Positions 36,266 through 50,447 of a DNA stretch of 64,000 bases are shown piece by piece (position 1 is the stretch's first letter; each line of letters begins with the position of its first letter). Source of the DNA: Neelides folsomi (taxonomy: Eukaryota > Arthropoda > Collembola > Neelipleona > Neelidae); contig JAQGBZ010000243.1 in the NCBI GenBank assembly GCA_034687125.1, forward strand, positions 1 to 64,000, written 5' to 3'. Position numbers and translations under genes: made by a program. Under the pieces are notes generated by a model. That model was not told the DNA's origin and made no database searches. It saw only the letters and a list, made by a program, of their open reading frames with translations.

Positions 36266-38777
36266 TTAAGCTGAATAGTTGATTTTAATCCCCAAAATCC
36301 TTAAAATATTGAATATTGAATAGATAATCTTATTTGTGACACTGTATGACCATAGGCGAAAGTCGAACATGAATCTTGACCAGTAAAATGAAATCCCGTC
36401 TAGAAATCCAGAGTCTTTCCTCACAAAAAGTCCTTGAGTTGCAATTCTTGCCATTAATGTGAATCTGTCGATGGGAGTATCGTGTTCTTTGGTTAAAGCT
36501 CTCACAGTATTTACGTTCCTAAATAAAAAATAAACACTTTTATTTATAACAAATTATTATATAAAATATTTTGTATTCGTAATATTCCTTATTTCTGTTT
36601 ATTTATAAAAATAATCAACTAACTATTTTTTTATAATCATCATTTAACACTCTCATTCTTGGGAATTTTCACCTTAAAACGAGGATAAGCTGGGACGGAA
36701 TTTCAGTCATGCATCTATTTAATTTGTCCCATGCTTCTTGATATCTCTTTTCCATTTGTCTTCTTTCATCGGGAGTCATTTGTGCATAAACGTGTTGTGC
36801 TATAGATGGGCCCATCCGACCCAAAAATTCATTTTCACGTTTCTTTGATCCTTCTTCTGGGATATACTTGAGTGATATTAGCATGCAAAACATCCTATAT
36901 TCTGTAATTAAACAAATTATTGAATTGAAATATTGAATTAAAAAACTTTTTAAACCTTATAATACATGTTATACTATATAAATAAATTACCTTTCTTCAC
37001 ACCAAGAGCCAAAGCACATTTTCTCATTTCATTGTGATCTTCCAAAACGATGGCTTTCCAAAGTTTACATAATTGTTGACGGAGATTTTCAGGTAGAATT
37101 TCATAAAGGCCATGATCTAACAAAACTATTTCGGGTTGGTTTTTCGAAGTTTTTCTAATAAGAACTTTCAAAAATACCAAATCATTTTAAGTTTAATAAT
37201 AATACAATATATAATCTACATTTCTGTAATCTACAAACTTAATAATAAAAATATGTCATATATAATTGAATACCATTTCCTGGATGAGGATCAGCATGAA
37301 CGAATCCTGTATGAAAAATTTGTTCGCCAAACGCTGATATAATTTTTTCGTCTAAATCAATAAAATCATATCCTTCCCTTTTCAGTTCTTCTAAATTGTT
37401 AACTTTAATGCCGTGAATAAATTCGGTTGTTAGAATTCTCTAAAATAAAATCATTTAATTCACGACTTTATACATTAAATTTTCAGTTTAATTCTAATTA
37501 TAAGATAAATCATTATTGAATATAATGAAATACTTACACTTGTCGTATAATCCCACAAAACTTCAGGTACATGAATATATTTTAAGTGTCTCAAGTCTTT
37601 AGCACAACGTTCAGAATTGTGACCCTCGTTTATAAAATCTAATTCTAATTTTAAAGCTTCTTTCAGGTCTTCGATAACCCATTTAAACGCAAACTTTGGA
37701 TGTAGGTACGCAATGACTTCCATTAAAAATTCGATTGTCCATATGTCCCCTTTAAATCTGTCTTTCAAGTCAATGTATTGAAGTTTTACTGCAACTTCTC
37801 TTCCTTGGTGTGTTTTTGCTCTAAACACCTTATGATAAAAATAAAATTAATAAATATTAAAGTTGATAACATCAATAAGTGCTAATAGATAGATTGATGC
37901 TGGGATCCAACTATCATGAAAAATAATGTAAAACAAATAAATATTTCATCAAAATAACCTGAGCAAGGCTTGCTGCCGCAATAGGAACTTCATCAAATTC
38001 AGCAAAAATCTCTTGATGTGATTTTCCAAATTCTTCCTTGAAGAGCATTTGTGTTTCTTTGCTTTTTCTTGGTAGGCATTTATCTTGAAGCACTTTAAGA
38101 GTTTCAATATACTCCAGAGGAAGAACATGATTGAGTGAAACAAGTCCTTGGCCTAGTTTAATGTAAATTCCTCCATTAAGAAGACATCCTTTAAGAATAT
38201 TTTGGGCAGACTTTTGATGAATTTTTCCCAATTCTTGCAAATAATTTGCATCTCCTTCGTCCAAGAACTTCAAGCCCCACCAATAATCAAAGGCGATTTT
38301 TATACCAATGCGGACCGATCTATAAAACAAACAATTAAAATAAAAAATTACATAAATACAATTATTATAAATTGTATAACAAAAATTGAAAACATAAGAA
38401 AGCAAATTCTGTGCAGTTTATAATATAGCAGTTAATAGAATATCTTTTAATCCTTTTGTAAATTAAGTATTAAAATGTGTAATTTGTAAATTATATGTTA
38501 TTCACCTTAAAAATCGCAATGCTCCTTCAATTTTCAAGAACAATTTTCTTTTTTGTTTATCAGTTAAATAAAAGCAGTAATATCCAGTTCCAATCCCAAA
38601 TGAAGTAAGAATTAGTGATCCGAATATCCTTTTACCATTGATGGGATTTAAATTAACTAAAGACTTATTTTGAGTATGCATATATCTTCTATAGCTATTT
38701 CCAAACTTAACATTTTTATGATTTTGTCGAAAAAGATATAAATACTTCCACTGGGAGAATCTGATTTCTTTTAACAT
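36266..38777 (-). CDS. ADCK1: ADCK1, mitochondrial UbiB-family atypical kinase (7 exons, 581 aa)
   Basis: Exons: 38506-38777, 37959-38319, 37538-37828, 37274-37439, 36991-37164, 36673-36901, 36266-36518. GT-AG junctions and a closed frame give 581 aa, the usual ADCK1 size plus a somewhat longer leader. The N-terminus is Arg/Lys/Tyr-rich without acids (a likely mitochondrial presequence) and is followed by one hydrophobic segment ([20 protein letters not shown]). UbiB motifs are in order: the KxGQ region [10 protein letters not shown], the Ala-rich loop AAASLAQV, the catalytic Lys in [19 protein letters not shown], the catalytic loop [10 protein letters not shown], and metal-binding VLLDHG. 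ADCK1 proteins act in mitochondrial inner-membrane and cristae maintenance in flies. The key residues are all present. Confidence 0.93.
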
Positions 38778-41700
38778 TTGAACAAAATTTCAATATAAAG
38801 AAAATTAATGCTTATCTAAAAATTAAACTATAATACTAAATAATTTACTGATCTTTCAATTAATTTGGTTTTAATTGAGCAAAATACATTATAGATTTAT
38901 AGAAGTTCAAAAAGACTTTTAAAATAAATATATATTTTCAATATATATTGCTTCTCTTATTTTTTCGTTTATCTTTTCCAATGAGAATGAATGACAAATG
39001 AGTTTGAGTGTTTGAGTTTAGAATTAGAAATATACGGGAATTCAAATAGAGAGAGAATTCTTTCATCCTTTTGACTCTTTTCAGTCGTATGCTTTATATT
39101 TCCCCATTTAATTCTTATATGCATTTCATATTAAGCACAGGTATCAGGTTCATTGGATTGGCTTGTTAAATGAAAATACGTGCTTATTTCAATTGAAAAG
39201 GTATCGTGTTTATCGTGGTAATGCATAAAGGTGTTAAAATTTTATTTCAAAAACTAAGATATTTTATTTAATTAAATAATGGCGAATGATAATAACGATC
39301 AATGACGAATGCAACGATTTTATTTGGCTTCCTCGTATAGGTTTATTTAGTAAAAGAATAAAGAAAACACAATTTATATAATGTGTAGGTATGATAAATA
39401 ATGAGTACGTTGAATAAATGCACAAATAACCAAGATGCGTTAATTATTTTTGGTAATATCAGAGTTATTGTTTTTATTTCCCTATTCGTATTATTCCCTT
39501 TCACACACATATTTACTAATTCCTATTTTATAGACTTAATATAGTACATACTCGGACAACAATCAATGGAGTGAAGAATGTTGATTACGTACACGTTGAT
39601 TAATATTATAATAATAATTAGCTATATATTATTTATAATATTACTCAAGTTCAAACGCTGAACTTCGTCTATACGTCAATCGGGCACATGGATGTACGTA
39701 TTTAATTTAGCCAATACAACATACGTGTAAGGATTAACCTTAAATTATATTCAATTGTATGCTTACAGAAAGACACTCTTTGATTTTTTTATTTCGTTTT
39801 CACATACGCCTACTTAAAAATTCAAAAAACTCCGAGAGTTTTATACACAGAGAGGTTTATAATATTTTAATTTTAATTAATTATGTATCATATTTATGTC
39901 ACAATCGTTAATTAAATAATGTACGAGAATTATTTATACACGGATTTAGTAAAATTGATAAAAATCGTGGGTTGATCTATTTTATACACAATATTTATAA
40001 TGATTTCATCTAAGGTAATAAAATGTTTAACACGGCAATACATAATAATATTATGGAGTAGGCTGGTATCTTAATGTTTAATTTAATTATTAACTTTGGA
40101 ACGCGTAATGTTCTTGTTCTAAAACATTTTACTTCGAAGTTATTTTATCATATACGAGTTTAATGCATAACATCATCTGAAAATTATCACATCACATCTT
40201 TAATTTTTGTAACTTTCATCATTGTAGTCTGAATTTAAATTTATCATATAGTAAATAAAGCTAAAATGTATATCAATTAGTTAGAGGTCAATATAATATT
40301 TGTTTCTCGATTTAATTATGTAAAGAAACGACACTCGGTGAAATATTTAAAATATAGAATATAAACATATAATTTATGCTATCGATTCAATATACTTTAA
40401 CACACATATTTATGCAATTGCAACATAATGCATGTTTAATATTTACGATATTCCTAATATGCTAATAAAATATTGATAAATATTAAGTGCAAGTCATCAA
40501 AATTACCTATTACAAGAAAGTTATATGTTTAAAATAAGTAACCTTAATTTTAGCTATAAACGGTCTAATTGTTAATCCCCATAATTAATAATTCTCGTAC
40601 TTTAATTAATAATTAATTACTTTTTAATTACTTTTGCACTTTTCTGTTTTGCTCTTTAAAATCTTTCATTCGGGCGAATAGCGATTCCCTCACACAAATC
40701 ACTTCCTTAAATATATATAATATATAGATATATACTTGATATTATAATGTAAGAGAATAATGGATTCAAAATCTAACCCTAATTAAGTGTATGCATGATA
40801 CAAGTATACATACACACACATTTTAATGTAATTGCTAGTTACATAAACGTAAATAAGTTTGGATAATCAAGCATTAATTAGTGTAATATAATTATTTGTA
40901 TTATCTGTTTTATATCGTATCTCTGATAAATTTATGTATCTACTTATTTTATGTATGTATGCGCAATTCTCATGTGTTTGGATAACGAAGATCTTCGTTT
41001 AAATCAAACGCGCTTGGACATTATGAATATGAGACAGAAATTGGCATTGAAGCCTTATAATATATACCTAATAATTTTTTTGCAATCTAATAATAATGCT
41101 TTGAAGAATTCACTCAATCTTGTTATCAATTTAAATGAGTGATTTCTTTTAAATAAGTGTTTATAGGTATATAATATGTATCGTAGAAGGATTAGCTTTA
41201 AAGTATGTTTATCTCTGAAGTTTAAAATAACGTAATATATAATCCGGGTTTGTAATGTCCTATATACATTAAGCCGTGAATTAATTATTCGAACATAAAA
41301 AAATATCAAAATATGATTAAGATATTAAGAAATACTTAAATAAACTCTTAAAATGAATCTTTGTCTCGAGAAAGGCTTTTTCATTTTTATTGTAATATAA
41401 TTCTAACTATTCTCACTATTAATGACATTTTGTATTTCTCAACGTCTCTTGCAGTATATGAAGACTCCTTCAATTAATAATTACTCTCTTCACAAATTGT
41501 ATCAGTATGATATAATAATAATAAATTTTACCGACCCATCTCTTCAGTACAAATTTAATTATTTGGATTTGCTTTCAACATGGAAATTTTTTAAAATTCA
41601 CATTCATTTAAGTAGGAAATTATTTAACCCAATTGAAATACTAGCTTAATCATAACTCAATTTCTCACAAAACTACAAATGAAGAGTTTTGAAGGATTTT

Positions 41701-44700
41701 CTAGTTAAAATTATGTATGAAATTTCTTAAAGTTGAATACTTGTCAAGTAAAAAGACTTTTGAAACAGAAAGAGAATTTAAGAGTTTCAGTCGAGAATAA
41801 AATTTTGTTCATTTGCGCCTCATTTGTCCAATCATGAAAAAATCTAATATTGTATTTTTACATGTTCAATCACACGTATATTTTAAAAAATAAAAAAATG
41901 AACGTTATTATTTTGAAAATAATAAAATGAACAGTTCATTCTTATATAAATGAAACTCATTGGGCATTTTAAAAGACTTACAACTTATTGAAATTTCGAA
42001 TAAAATACTTTTGATTAAAATTATTTAAGAACAGCGGGGGAAAGAATCTAAAAATTAATAAAATGTTTCTTCAGCTCGCAATCTCAACCACACACGTGTA
42101 AATTAAAATGGCTTTTTATATTAGAAATGAAATTTCCTAGTTTTTCACATTTCACGAGTAAAATCACAATACGATACGACAAGACGAGAGTTTCGAGTCA
42201 AAATAATAATTAATTCTCCGAATCCATCAAAGCCCCAATTTAGCAGAGATATACTTTGAAGTATATAGTACATCTCGATACGAAACATTTTCCTTTGTTT
42301 GTGGTTTAATTACTCTTTTAAATATTCCCTTGTCCCTCGTTCTTAAATCATTTTTTGACAAATGAAAAGAGTCAAAAGCAGATTTCCCTTCTACTCCCAA
42401 TTTCCTGGCATCATTAATTTTGTACTTTGAATAATTGTGGTTTACATCATACATTATTTTTCATCACCCCTGTTCTGTTCTTCATGAATCCTGCACGTGT
42501 ACTATTTCGAAAAATGCCTCCGTCTTCCAATTTCCAAAATTGATTAATTGAATCTAGAATTGACCGTTCAACTTTCAACTCTCGAAAGGTCGCGGATTCG
42601 CAAATTCCTCAAAAATTACCAAACTTATTTTCAAACCAGATCGAACTTTCTGACACAATTCCCTCGTCGAAGATTTTAAGGTACCTATGTAGATAAGTAT
42701 ATATTCGAGACTTGTGTGTGTAGTTAGTATATAACTTATAAGCTACAATTACATAACGTAGGTACTTATTCCTAGTCAGAGAAGAACTTTTAATTATAAT
42801 TCGACAACTCATTATATAAGTATTGCCTTAAATAACTTATGAGATAAACCTTAACTACTTTTGGTTGTGTTTGAAATCATAAAATACTTCACTAAAATAC
42901 ATACAACTAAAGAAATCCTTAACTTTGTATTTATTAATTATTTAATTAAAAAGAGTTTCACTCCTGTGCGCCGAAATGAAGAGCGCCAGTAACTCAAATG
43001 AGGCTCATAACACACCATGTATTTTTGTGTACGTGTGTATTCGTCTCTTGATTAAACAATAAGATATTATTAAAATTATATGCCCTTCTCACTAGCACAG
43101 GTAAAAAGGTAGGTAAAAGTAATAAGGTTACTTCCTTATTTAATACTTAAGTGTTATCCTTTCAAATAGGAAGGTAAATCTATAATTAAAGGTTCCTAAT
43201 CTACAAAATATTCCTTAACTTTGTAAATTCTTGTTAGATTATATAATAAGTATAGAACGAAGTATGTATTTAGGTTCGCTAATTACTTATTCATTCTACT
43301 CTTAATTAGCTCTGCATTCTAGGCCAGAATTATTATTATCGATCATTAATATTTCTTACACTCATCATCATTATTCATTTCCGATCCTTCTAGTACGAAT
43401 ATCTCAATTTCTCGTTCAAGATATTTAAATAACCATTGAGATATACTTGGTTTATAAATGTGTGTGTGTGTGAGTTTAGCCGAATTCAGATTCTCAGATT
43501 CCTCAGATCCAAAATCCTCATCAAATTCTCATTTTCTTTCCGCATTGAAAGCAATGGACTGCGCCAAGCCTTTATAATAGCAGATTAACTATCCTATTTA
43601 TTTATATTCTCTCAGCTTACTCCGAATCTCGGCTTGTTTCTAATTACTTATACGCAATTGTAATATTTAACACTTGTCCATTTACACAAGCTTAATAACT
43701 AGTTTATCTCATATTTTAGATACACTCTATGTATAGCATTTAATGTATATTTAATATACGACACGGATGATTTTATTTAAATTATTTAAGTGAGAATAAT
43801 TCTATTCCTTACATTTAGTTAAAACTTCAATTCGAAAGAGGACTGTAGTATTTATGTGCACTAGTAAAAATATAAATTTGTCTGTGTGTATATATTGTGT
43901 TAATATTGCTGCCAATAATTATTATAATTATTTCATAACCGACTTCTTCGGAAAAAGATTAAAACTTTGCTTCTTCGTCTCTCTTATTCTTTTATATACA
44001 AAATATTGGGAAAGCGACGTGTGTGAGCCGTTTAAAAACGATAGTAGATTAAACCTAATTAGCTTAAAACAAAACGAGTATATCATTTAAACTTTGAATC
44101 TCATTGAGAGCTATAAATTACATAGATAGATGGATTCCAGTTAAAAGCTCATTTAATATCTAAAATTTTAAAATTGGGAAGTAAAGGCTTATATGCTTCT
44201 ATGTTTAATCTTTACAGTTGTTAGTAGTCTTATAAGCTATTTCTCTTTATACATTCAAATCTACAATTTGCTAATTACGATCTATCAAATTGTTTTCTAC
44301 AACAGCGAAAGACTTGACTATGTGACAACGAAACTCTCAGCAGTTTGACAAATTAACCCTACCGGCAGATATAATATACTTAATATTATCTCAACTAAAC
44401 TGGCTAATTTGTCATTAGTATTTTAAGGAATTTCCTATTTTAGTATTTAACGAGATTTTAAAAGACAGCGATGTTTTAATTATGTTATATTATTAATTTA
44501 AAAGTTGAAGGAATGGGTTTAGTTTAATAGTATGTATTAATATAATATAATGCGTGATGGACTAAAATTTCTATTGCTTTTCCTCTTCTTATAACCTTCA
44601 CATTTTGTAAATTCTTTGGTGTGTCGAAAAGTTGGCCGTACTTGATTGAATAAATAAATCATGTAAGTCACATCAAATCCTTTCTCATCTCCCATTCTCT

Positions 44701-46525
44701 TTCCAGATGAAGGAGAAGAGGAAGGGAAGTGGTGCACTTTTTCATTGCATACGATCCCCCTTTGCCTGATTCTCCACAAGTACAGAATTTGCTCATTCCC
44801 AGACTTAACAAAATTGTCATTATGGTTTCATGAAAGAATCCCGGTCGTCTTATATTTTTAAATATAGAAGAATTTAAATACTATCTACTACACTTACATT
44901 TTACAAACATACATACGTAGTATAGCGTTATTAATGTATACTTATTATCTTCTTCTTTAACTTAAAATTCTTATCTTAAGGTTATGCGTCGTAGGAGCTA
45001 AATTTAAATAATCTAAAATTTCTTATTAATTATTAAGCTGAATGAATCCTCAGAACAATATATTATATACTAACCTAGCTATTACTCATGTATTGAATTT
45101 GTAAAGTATGAATAACTCATATTACAGACGTATACATTATATTACATACATTATACTTAATTATATGTGTATCTGCATTAGAAGGCTTCTTAAAATTGTA
45201 ATTGAAGATTACATTTGATTCCATAATAATGTGGGTATATTATGTATTATATAGCTTTTCCTCTCGAAAATGACTCAAATAGTACTTTATATAGTGTTTC
45301 TTTGTATTATGAGTGATTTGTATTGCTACCAAAACACAATATGTTTGAATTCCCATCCGTGCTTATTCAATCTTGAATATGAACATGGGCGAATGGGAAT
45401 GAAATGTACCTACTATAATTAGTTTTAGCATCTGACTGACTTTGTGCTTGTCTCCTCATCTCAATCAACCTTTTCGGCATAATTAAATTCCTATTTTATG
45501 AGAAAAGTATTCCTGAGGGGTTTCCTTCTCCCTTGAGTATCTTGCCTCTCTTCACTATCATTTCTTTTTCTCATCATCGATCAATTTTCAAGAGAAAGAA
45601 AAGAAGAGTTGAGAGCAATACGAAAGAGAAATAGTTAGGTCTCAGGTGGGGAAGATTTTCAAATAAACAGTATTACGACAACATTTTCAACGGCTTATAT
45701 AAACTTTTCAAATGATTCTTAGTATAATAAAAGTAGATAACTCTAATAGTATTAAACATTTAGATCATAATGGAAAAGACGGAGAAGACATTTGTATAAT
45801 TTCCTTTGTCTGTAAGGAGCTAGGGATAAAGATACATTTAGTACAACAGACTTTGAGGAACGTTATCAAAATCATTATCCAAACTCCTCATCAGACCAAA
45901 GTTTTCAAAGAAGGAAGATTTCAGTATCGGATTTCAATTTTGAAAAGAAAAGATATGGTGAAATTTTAGGAGTAAATATTCCATGTACATGGACTGGAGG
46001 GCCATAGCTTCATCTGTGGGGGAATGATTAAGAAAGCTCCGTGAGTGTCAGAGGAGTCGCGAACAACTCCCAACTTCGGATCCCAAATAGGAGAAAACTC
46101 AAACCGGGAGAAAATTAATTAAACGTCAGGTCAGAGTTCCAAGTAATCTTGTAAAGGTAAGACACGTAGAAATGAATAATGAGAGAGAACCCACACAACT
46201 CGAGGAGCTCCAGAAACTATTTTTCTCGAACAATGTCTAACATTTACTGTATGCATGTGGCAAAGGGGCGGGAGGCGGGAGAGACAATATTCCAACTTCT
46301 AAATTTCTCCCACCGACTTTTTGTCTTTCACACACCGAGGTTTACAAAGTTTGTCTTAACACTATATGTAACTTAAGAGCTGATGAGTTGCGGGAAAAAA
46401 CTTTCCCCTCCATCTCAACATACGACAGTCAAAACCATGTTAGATCTTCTGGAGGAGAGAGAAGATTATATTTTTAACGAGGATTCCTTGTTCCTTGGCT
46501 CTTGAGGAAACTTTGCAAGAGGGAT
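38778..46525. other. Long AT-rich intergenic region
   Basis: About 7.7 kb between ADCK1 and the 3' end of the zinc-finger gene. No exon, tRNA or repeat boundary could be supported. A GT dinucleotide run occurs near 43461. From about 45.4 kb the composition becomes less AT-rich. Confidence 0.6.
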
Positions 46526-49500
46526 TCATTCTCCAAATCGAGTGCAGGCTTTCTTCCACTTGCACTGGGTGCACCACAAATCACGTCGCTCCATTCCATA
46601 CACCTGAAAATCACAATTTCCTTATTAGTCACCTCCAATATCGACTAAATATTTAAGGATCATCATCTCCATTTTACGAGGAATCGTTATCATCGGATAA
46701 ATCGAGTAAATCTTCCATTTCTTCATATAAAAATTCCTTATTCTCTTCCTCACTCACCAGACTCCACATAAATAAGAGCGAAGAGAGAGAAAGCCATTAA
46801 AATATGTGGGATAATAAAAACTTACTTTACGACACTTTTTCGTATCGCCACGTGGTCGACGGACAGGGCTCGATTTGGGCGAAAGCCTCTTCTTCGGATT
46901 AAGATGAGTATTTCCATTTGGAGACTTACGCTGATGCTGCATTTGATTTAATTTGTACTCTGGGTCTGGAAAGAGGAAGAAATCTTTCTTCAGCCTCACC
47001 ACTCACACAAAACTCGTAAAATTTTATTTATTCTCATCAACTACGAAATCTCGTGGATGGCTGACGGGAGGAACAACCAGGGGGAAACTTCTTATTCCAA
47101 AACTATATACTAACTACATACCCACCTAGAATATATCATCCACTTTGATGTAATAACATAATGAATCGCATACTCACAACACGGCCACCAGACCCAAACC
47201 TTCATTTCATCTTTAACCCTTTACATTTTTATTCCTCATCTTTTATGCTTCTCCGTACTTCATTTTCCAGCTTTTCTTGCCCTTTGCATCGCATAAGCTC
47301 AAGAAGTAAAAAGAACGTTTTCCCAATCACAGAGAAACAACCACACGTGGAAGTTCTCTTCAAGTTGAGAGATAAATGAAATTAGGAGTTTTATAAAGTA
47401 GATAAAACAAGAAGATCTCTTAAATTCTTCTCGACTCCAAATCAACTTATTCCCATGCTGATTCAATCTGACGACGGATTTGGGAGATGAAGGGAAACAT
47501 TGTAATAAAATTTTCAAACTCGGAAACTCGATTTGAAAACACTCATAACTTGGAGTGTATTTCTCATTTTGAGAAGTTTGAGACGTAGTAAGAAGCTGAA
47601 ATCCATAGTCGTCTTTCTCTCTCCCTCACTTGAGTTAATTTGAAAGTCGACCAAGCTTTTAGAAATCTCTAAATCAATTCCAAATCTCCAACGACCCTTT
47701 TAATCCCCTACGACTCTCAAACTATTCATTATAATATATAATACGTATAAACTCTATGGACAAAAGAAATAAAAGTGGCTGTTATTACATCACAAGAATG
47801 ATTCTAAGCTTCCCATCGAATCTTCTCAACCCATCCAAACTTGGGAAGAGTGGAAAGTAAACTTTACACAATATATTATACACACTCTGCTGAACCGGGA
47901 GAAAGATGGCTGTAGGGTTAATTCATTTTCTTCATCTTCAATCAAAGATATCTTCACAACGTGTCAACAAGGGAAAATGCGACGTTGAGATTCAGATATT
48001 TACTTACATATTAAAATCTGTATATCCCAATATTAAAATCTCTTTCAATTATAATTTCCATGTTTAAATGGACTGTAATATAAATTGATAAAGAATCCTA
48101 TACTGTATATTATGTATTTGTAAATATATATTTATAAGGATGGTCAAAAAAAGATAATTAAATGTAAATAAACATCTAAAAGTTAACTGTGCATTTCTCT
48201 GTATTTATAAGCTGCCTTTAAGAAAAATCCCAGCTGTTTCTTGCACAATTATTCTCACATTTTATAGGACTGTATTATTTAATTGAAGAAATGTAAACTC
48301 ATTCTGAAAGTTCAAGAAACGAATGACTTTCCTCTCATGATCCCATCTATTCCTCCACGAATAAAAATGCACAAATGACGACATTTAATTCCTAAACTAC
48401 ATAGCAGTTTAATCCCCCTGATTCTCCTCTGTTCCTCATTAACTCTCGACCGACCACACAAGCAAAGTTCAAGTTCATCTCTCTCCCTATTTTATCAAGT
48501 TTCTACATCTTTTCCCTAAAACTACAATTTTCCTCTAAAGACATATGATTATTTTAATTGCAACCATTCACAACTCTTTATTGACCCATTCCGTAGTCTC
48601 CTCGAATTGTGGATTCCCTATTGTCATTTCTTTCAATTTCGAGGCTCCTCAATCCCCAAGCCTTTATCTTATAAAAGGATCCTCAATAAATAAGTACAAT
48701 TGCACGAAAAGGAAATTATAATTTAATCCTCACTCACTCGTTTGAAAAAAGGGGAAAAGTTGTTCTCTTAAAAATTTATCAACCCGTAATCCACCCTTTT
48801 TGTCTATTTTAATAATTGAATAGAACTAAAAACTTCCTCATCGATCTTTTAAGCCAAATCCCAAGTAAATATTGCTCAATATAATCAATGCATTGCACAA
48901 TACGATAAATAACAAAATATCATAAATATATTATTAGATTTGTAAGTACATACAGTTTAAACAAATTTTAAGCTCCCGTGTGTACTCTACATTACAAAAA
49001 ACTACATTTGGGACAATGTACTAATGTTAAAATAAAAAAAGGAGAAATCCTGCATCCATCTCACAATCAGAGTATGTGTGGTTTAGAATACTAAAACACA
49101 AAGAAAAGTTGGTCGTGAAAGCCATTAATAAATGAACGGCTTTATCCTCACATCCACCCATGAAACGATTTAAACGAACGTTGGTGAATTGTACAAAAAA
49201 ACTTCCCCCAACTTTTAATTTCCCAATTGCCCGTCCTCCCTCAAATTCAATTTCCTTTCAATTTTCTCTCACCCATTTTTACGACAACTTCGTCCTTCCT
49301 TCCATTAAAACTCGATTGTCCTTCTCCGTAAAGCCTTGCTTGTGTTCAGGCGACACAGAGAGTTAGAAAAAACTAATATAATTTACACTTTACAAGTTCC
49401 TTCACAATCACCCGTGTTTCATTCGTTTCAATTCCCTCCTACACATCGTGAGGATTCCAATGGTTTAAACCCAAATGCCTAGAACCATTCCATTGAAATG

Positions 49501-50447
49501 ACCTTTACCTTCGTCCAGAAGGGTCAAACTTTTCCTTTTCTTACAACTGAAACAGCCCAAGTGAAGAAAGACATGTATTTAAAATGGTAATACAAAGTTG
49601 GAGATGAGTAAAGGAGAGTTAAGTGACAACAGTGAGGCAGAATTATGAACGGTTGTATAACAAGGATATGGGGAGTCAGTTCCAGCCACGTTTTTCCTCT
49701 TCATTCAACATAATATAAAGATTGTAAAATAAGCTGAAATTTTATGTTCTACCTTCAGATGGTGGTCGGACCATGTCCATGTGTGAGAGTGTGGGAGAGA
49801 ACGCCATCCCAATCCCACTTGACACTGATCCACCGAATGAAGATGAAGAACTTGAGAGATCAGGCACTTCGACTTCCGTGTAGTAAAACTCTTCTTCGTG
49901 ATCTCCAGAACCATCCTGCTTCGGCCTGCTCATAATAAACAACATTTTCTCATTTACTCCAAGAGGAAAAAAATTATGATTTTCATTCCTTTCAGTTTGG
50001 TAAAAAAATATGGTTTTCATCCCTTGTAAGAAAAAAGTTTAAAACTGAAGGATTTGAAATCTGAACAAGTTTACTTAAAATGCAAATTAATGCTTATGTA
50101 GTGATGGGCTTACCCCAAATGAGCGTATCGGACATGAGCCTCGATCTCGAAGCAGCTTTCCTTCATCATCGCACAAGTTGGCCAAGTACATTTGAAGATC
50201 AGCTTTGTCTTCTTCCTCCTTGGCTCATCCCAGTCACCAACGTCACTCTCGATCCCATCGTCCGAAGAAGATGGAGTCGGGCTGCAGTTGTTAAAGCCAA
50301 CAAAACTACTACTTTCACCGACAGTTCCGGTCCCGGCCACAACCACCGGCGTGGTTCCAACGCTTCCTGCAACCCCTGGATTCGTGCTTAACCACGATGA
50401 GGCTCCGGAAGAGCTCGAGGAACTCCACGAAGACGAGATCATCCCTG
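46526..50447 (-). CDS. Glut4EF: Glut4EF/ZNF704/ZNF395-type zinc-finger and C-clamp transcription factor (3' four exons; 5' part not found)
   Basis: Exons: 50114-50447, 49753-49928, 46826-46965, 46526-46603, all with GT-AG and compatible phases. The first exon seen opens after an acceptor (AG at 50448-50449), so earlier exons lie to the right. It has a Ser/Gly/Thr-rich stretch, an acidic [20 protein letters not shown] block, and a single C2H2 finger (FKCTWPTC, then [10 protein letters not shown]). Exon 2 continues [16 protein letters not shown] and a Ser-rich tract. Exons 3-4 form the C-clamp: [12 protein letters not shown] joined to [20 protein letters not shown], then TRFGE and stop. The four C-clamp Cys are intact. 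This layout is specific to the SLC2A4RG/ZNF395/ZNF704 and fly Glut4EF family, nuclear DNA-binding regulators. A 2.8-kb intron separates exons 49753-49928 and 46826-46965. Confidence 0.9.

Noticed and set aside
36078-36266. KLHL10 and ADCK1 as a co-transcribed operon because they are 186 bp apart on the same strand
   Set aside because: Nothing in the sequence shows trans-splicing or polycistronic processing; compact spacing alone is not enough.
42227-42454. 75-aa minus-strand frame rich in Lys/Asp/Ser
   Set aside because: No family resemblance, no splice partners and no clear promoter; it lies within long AT-rich intergenic DNA.
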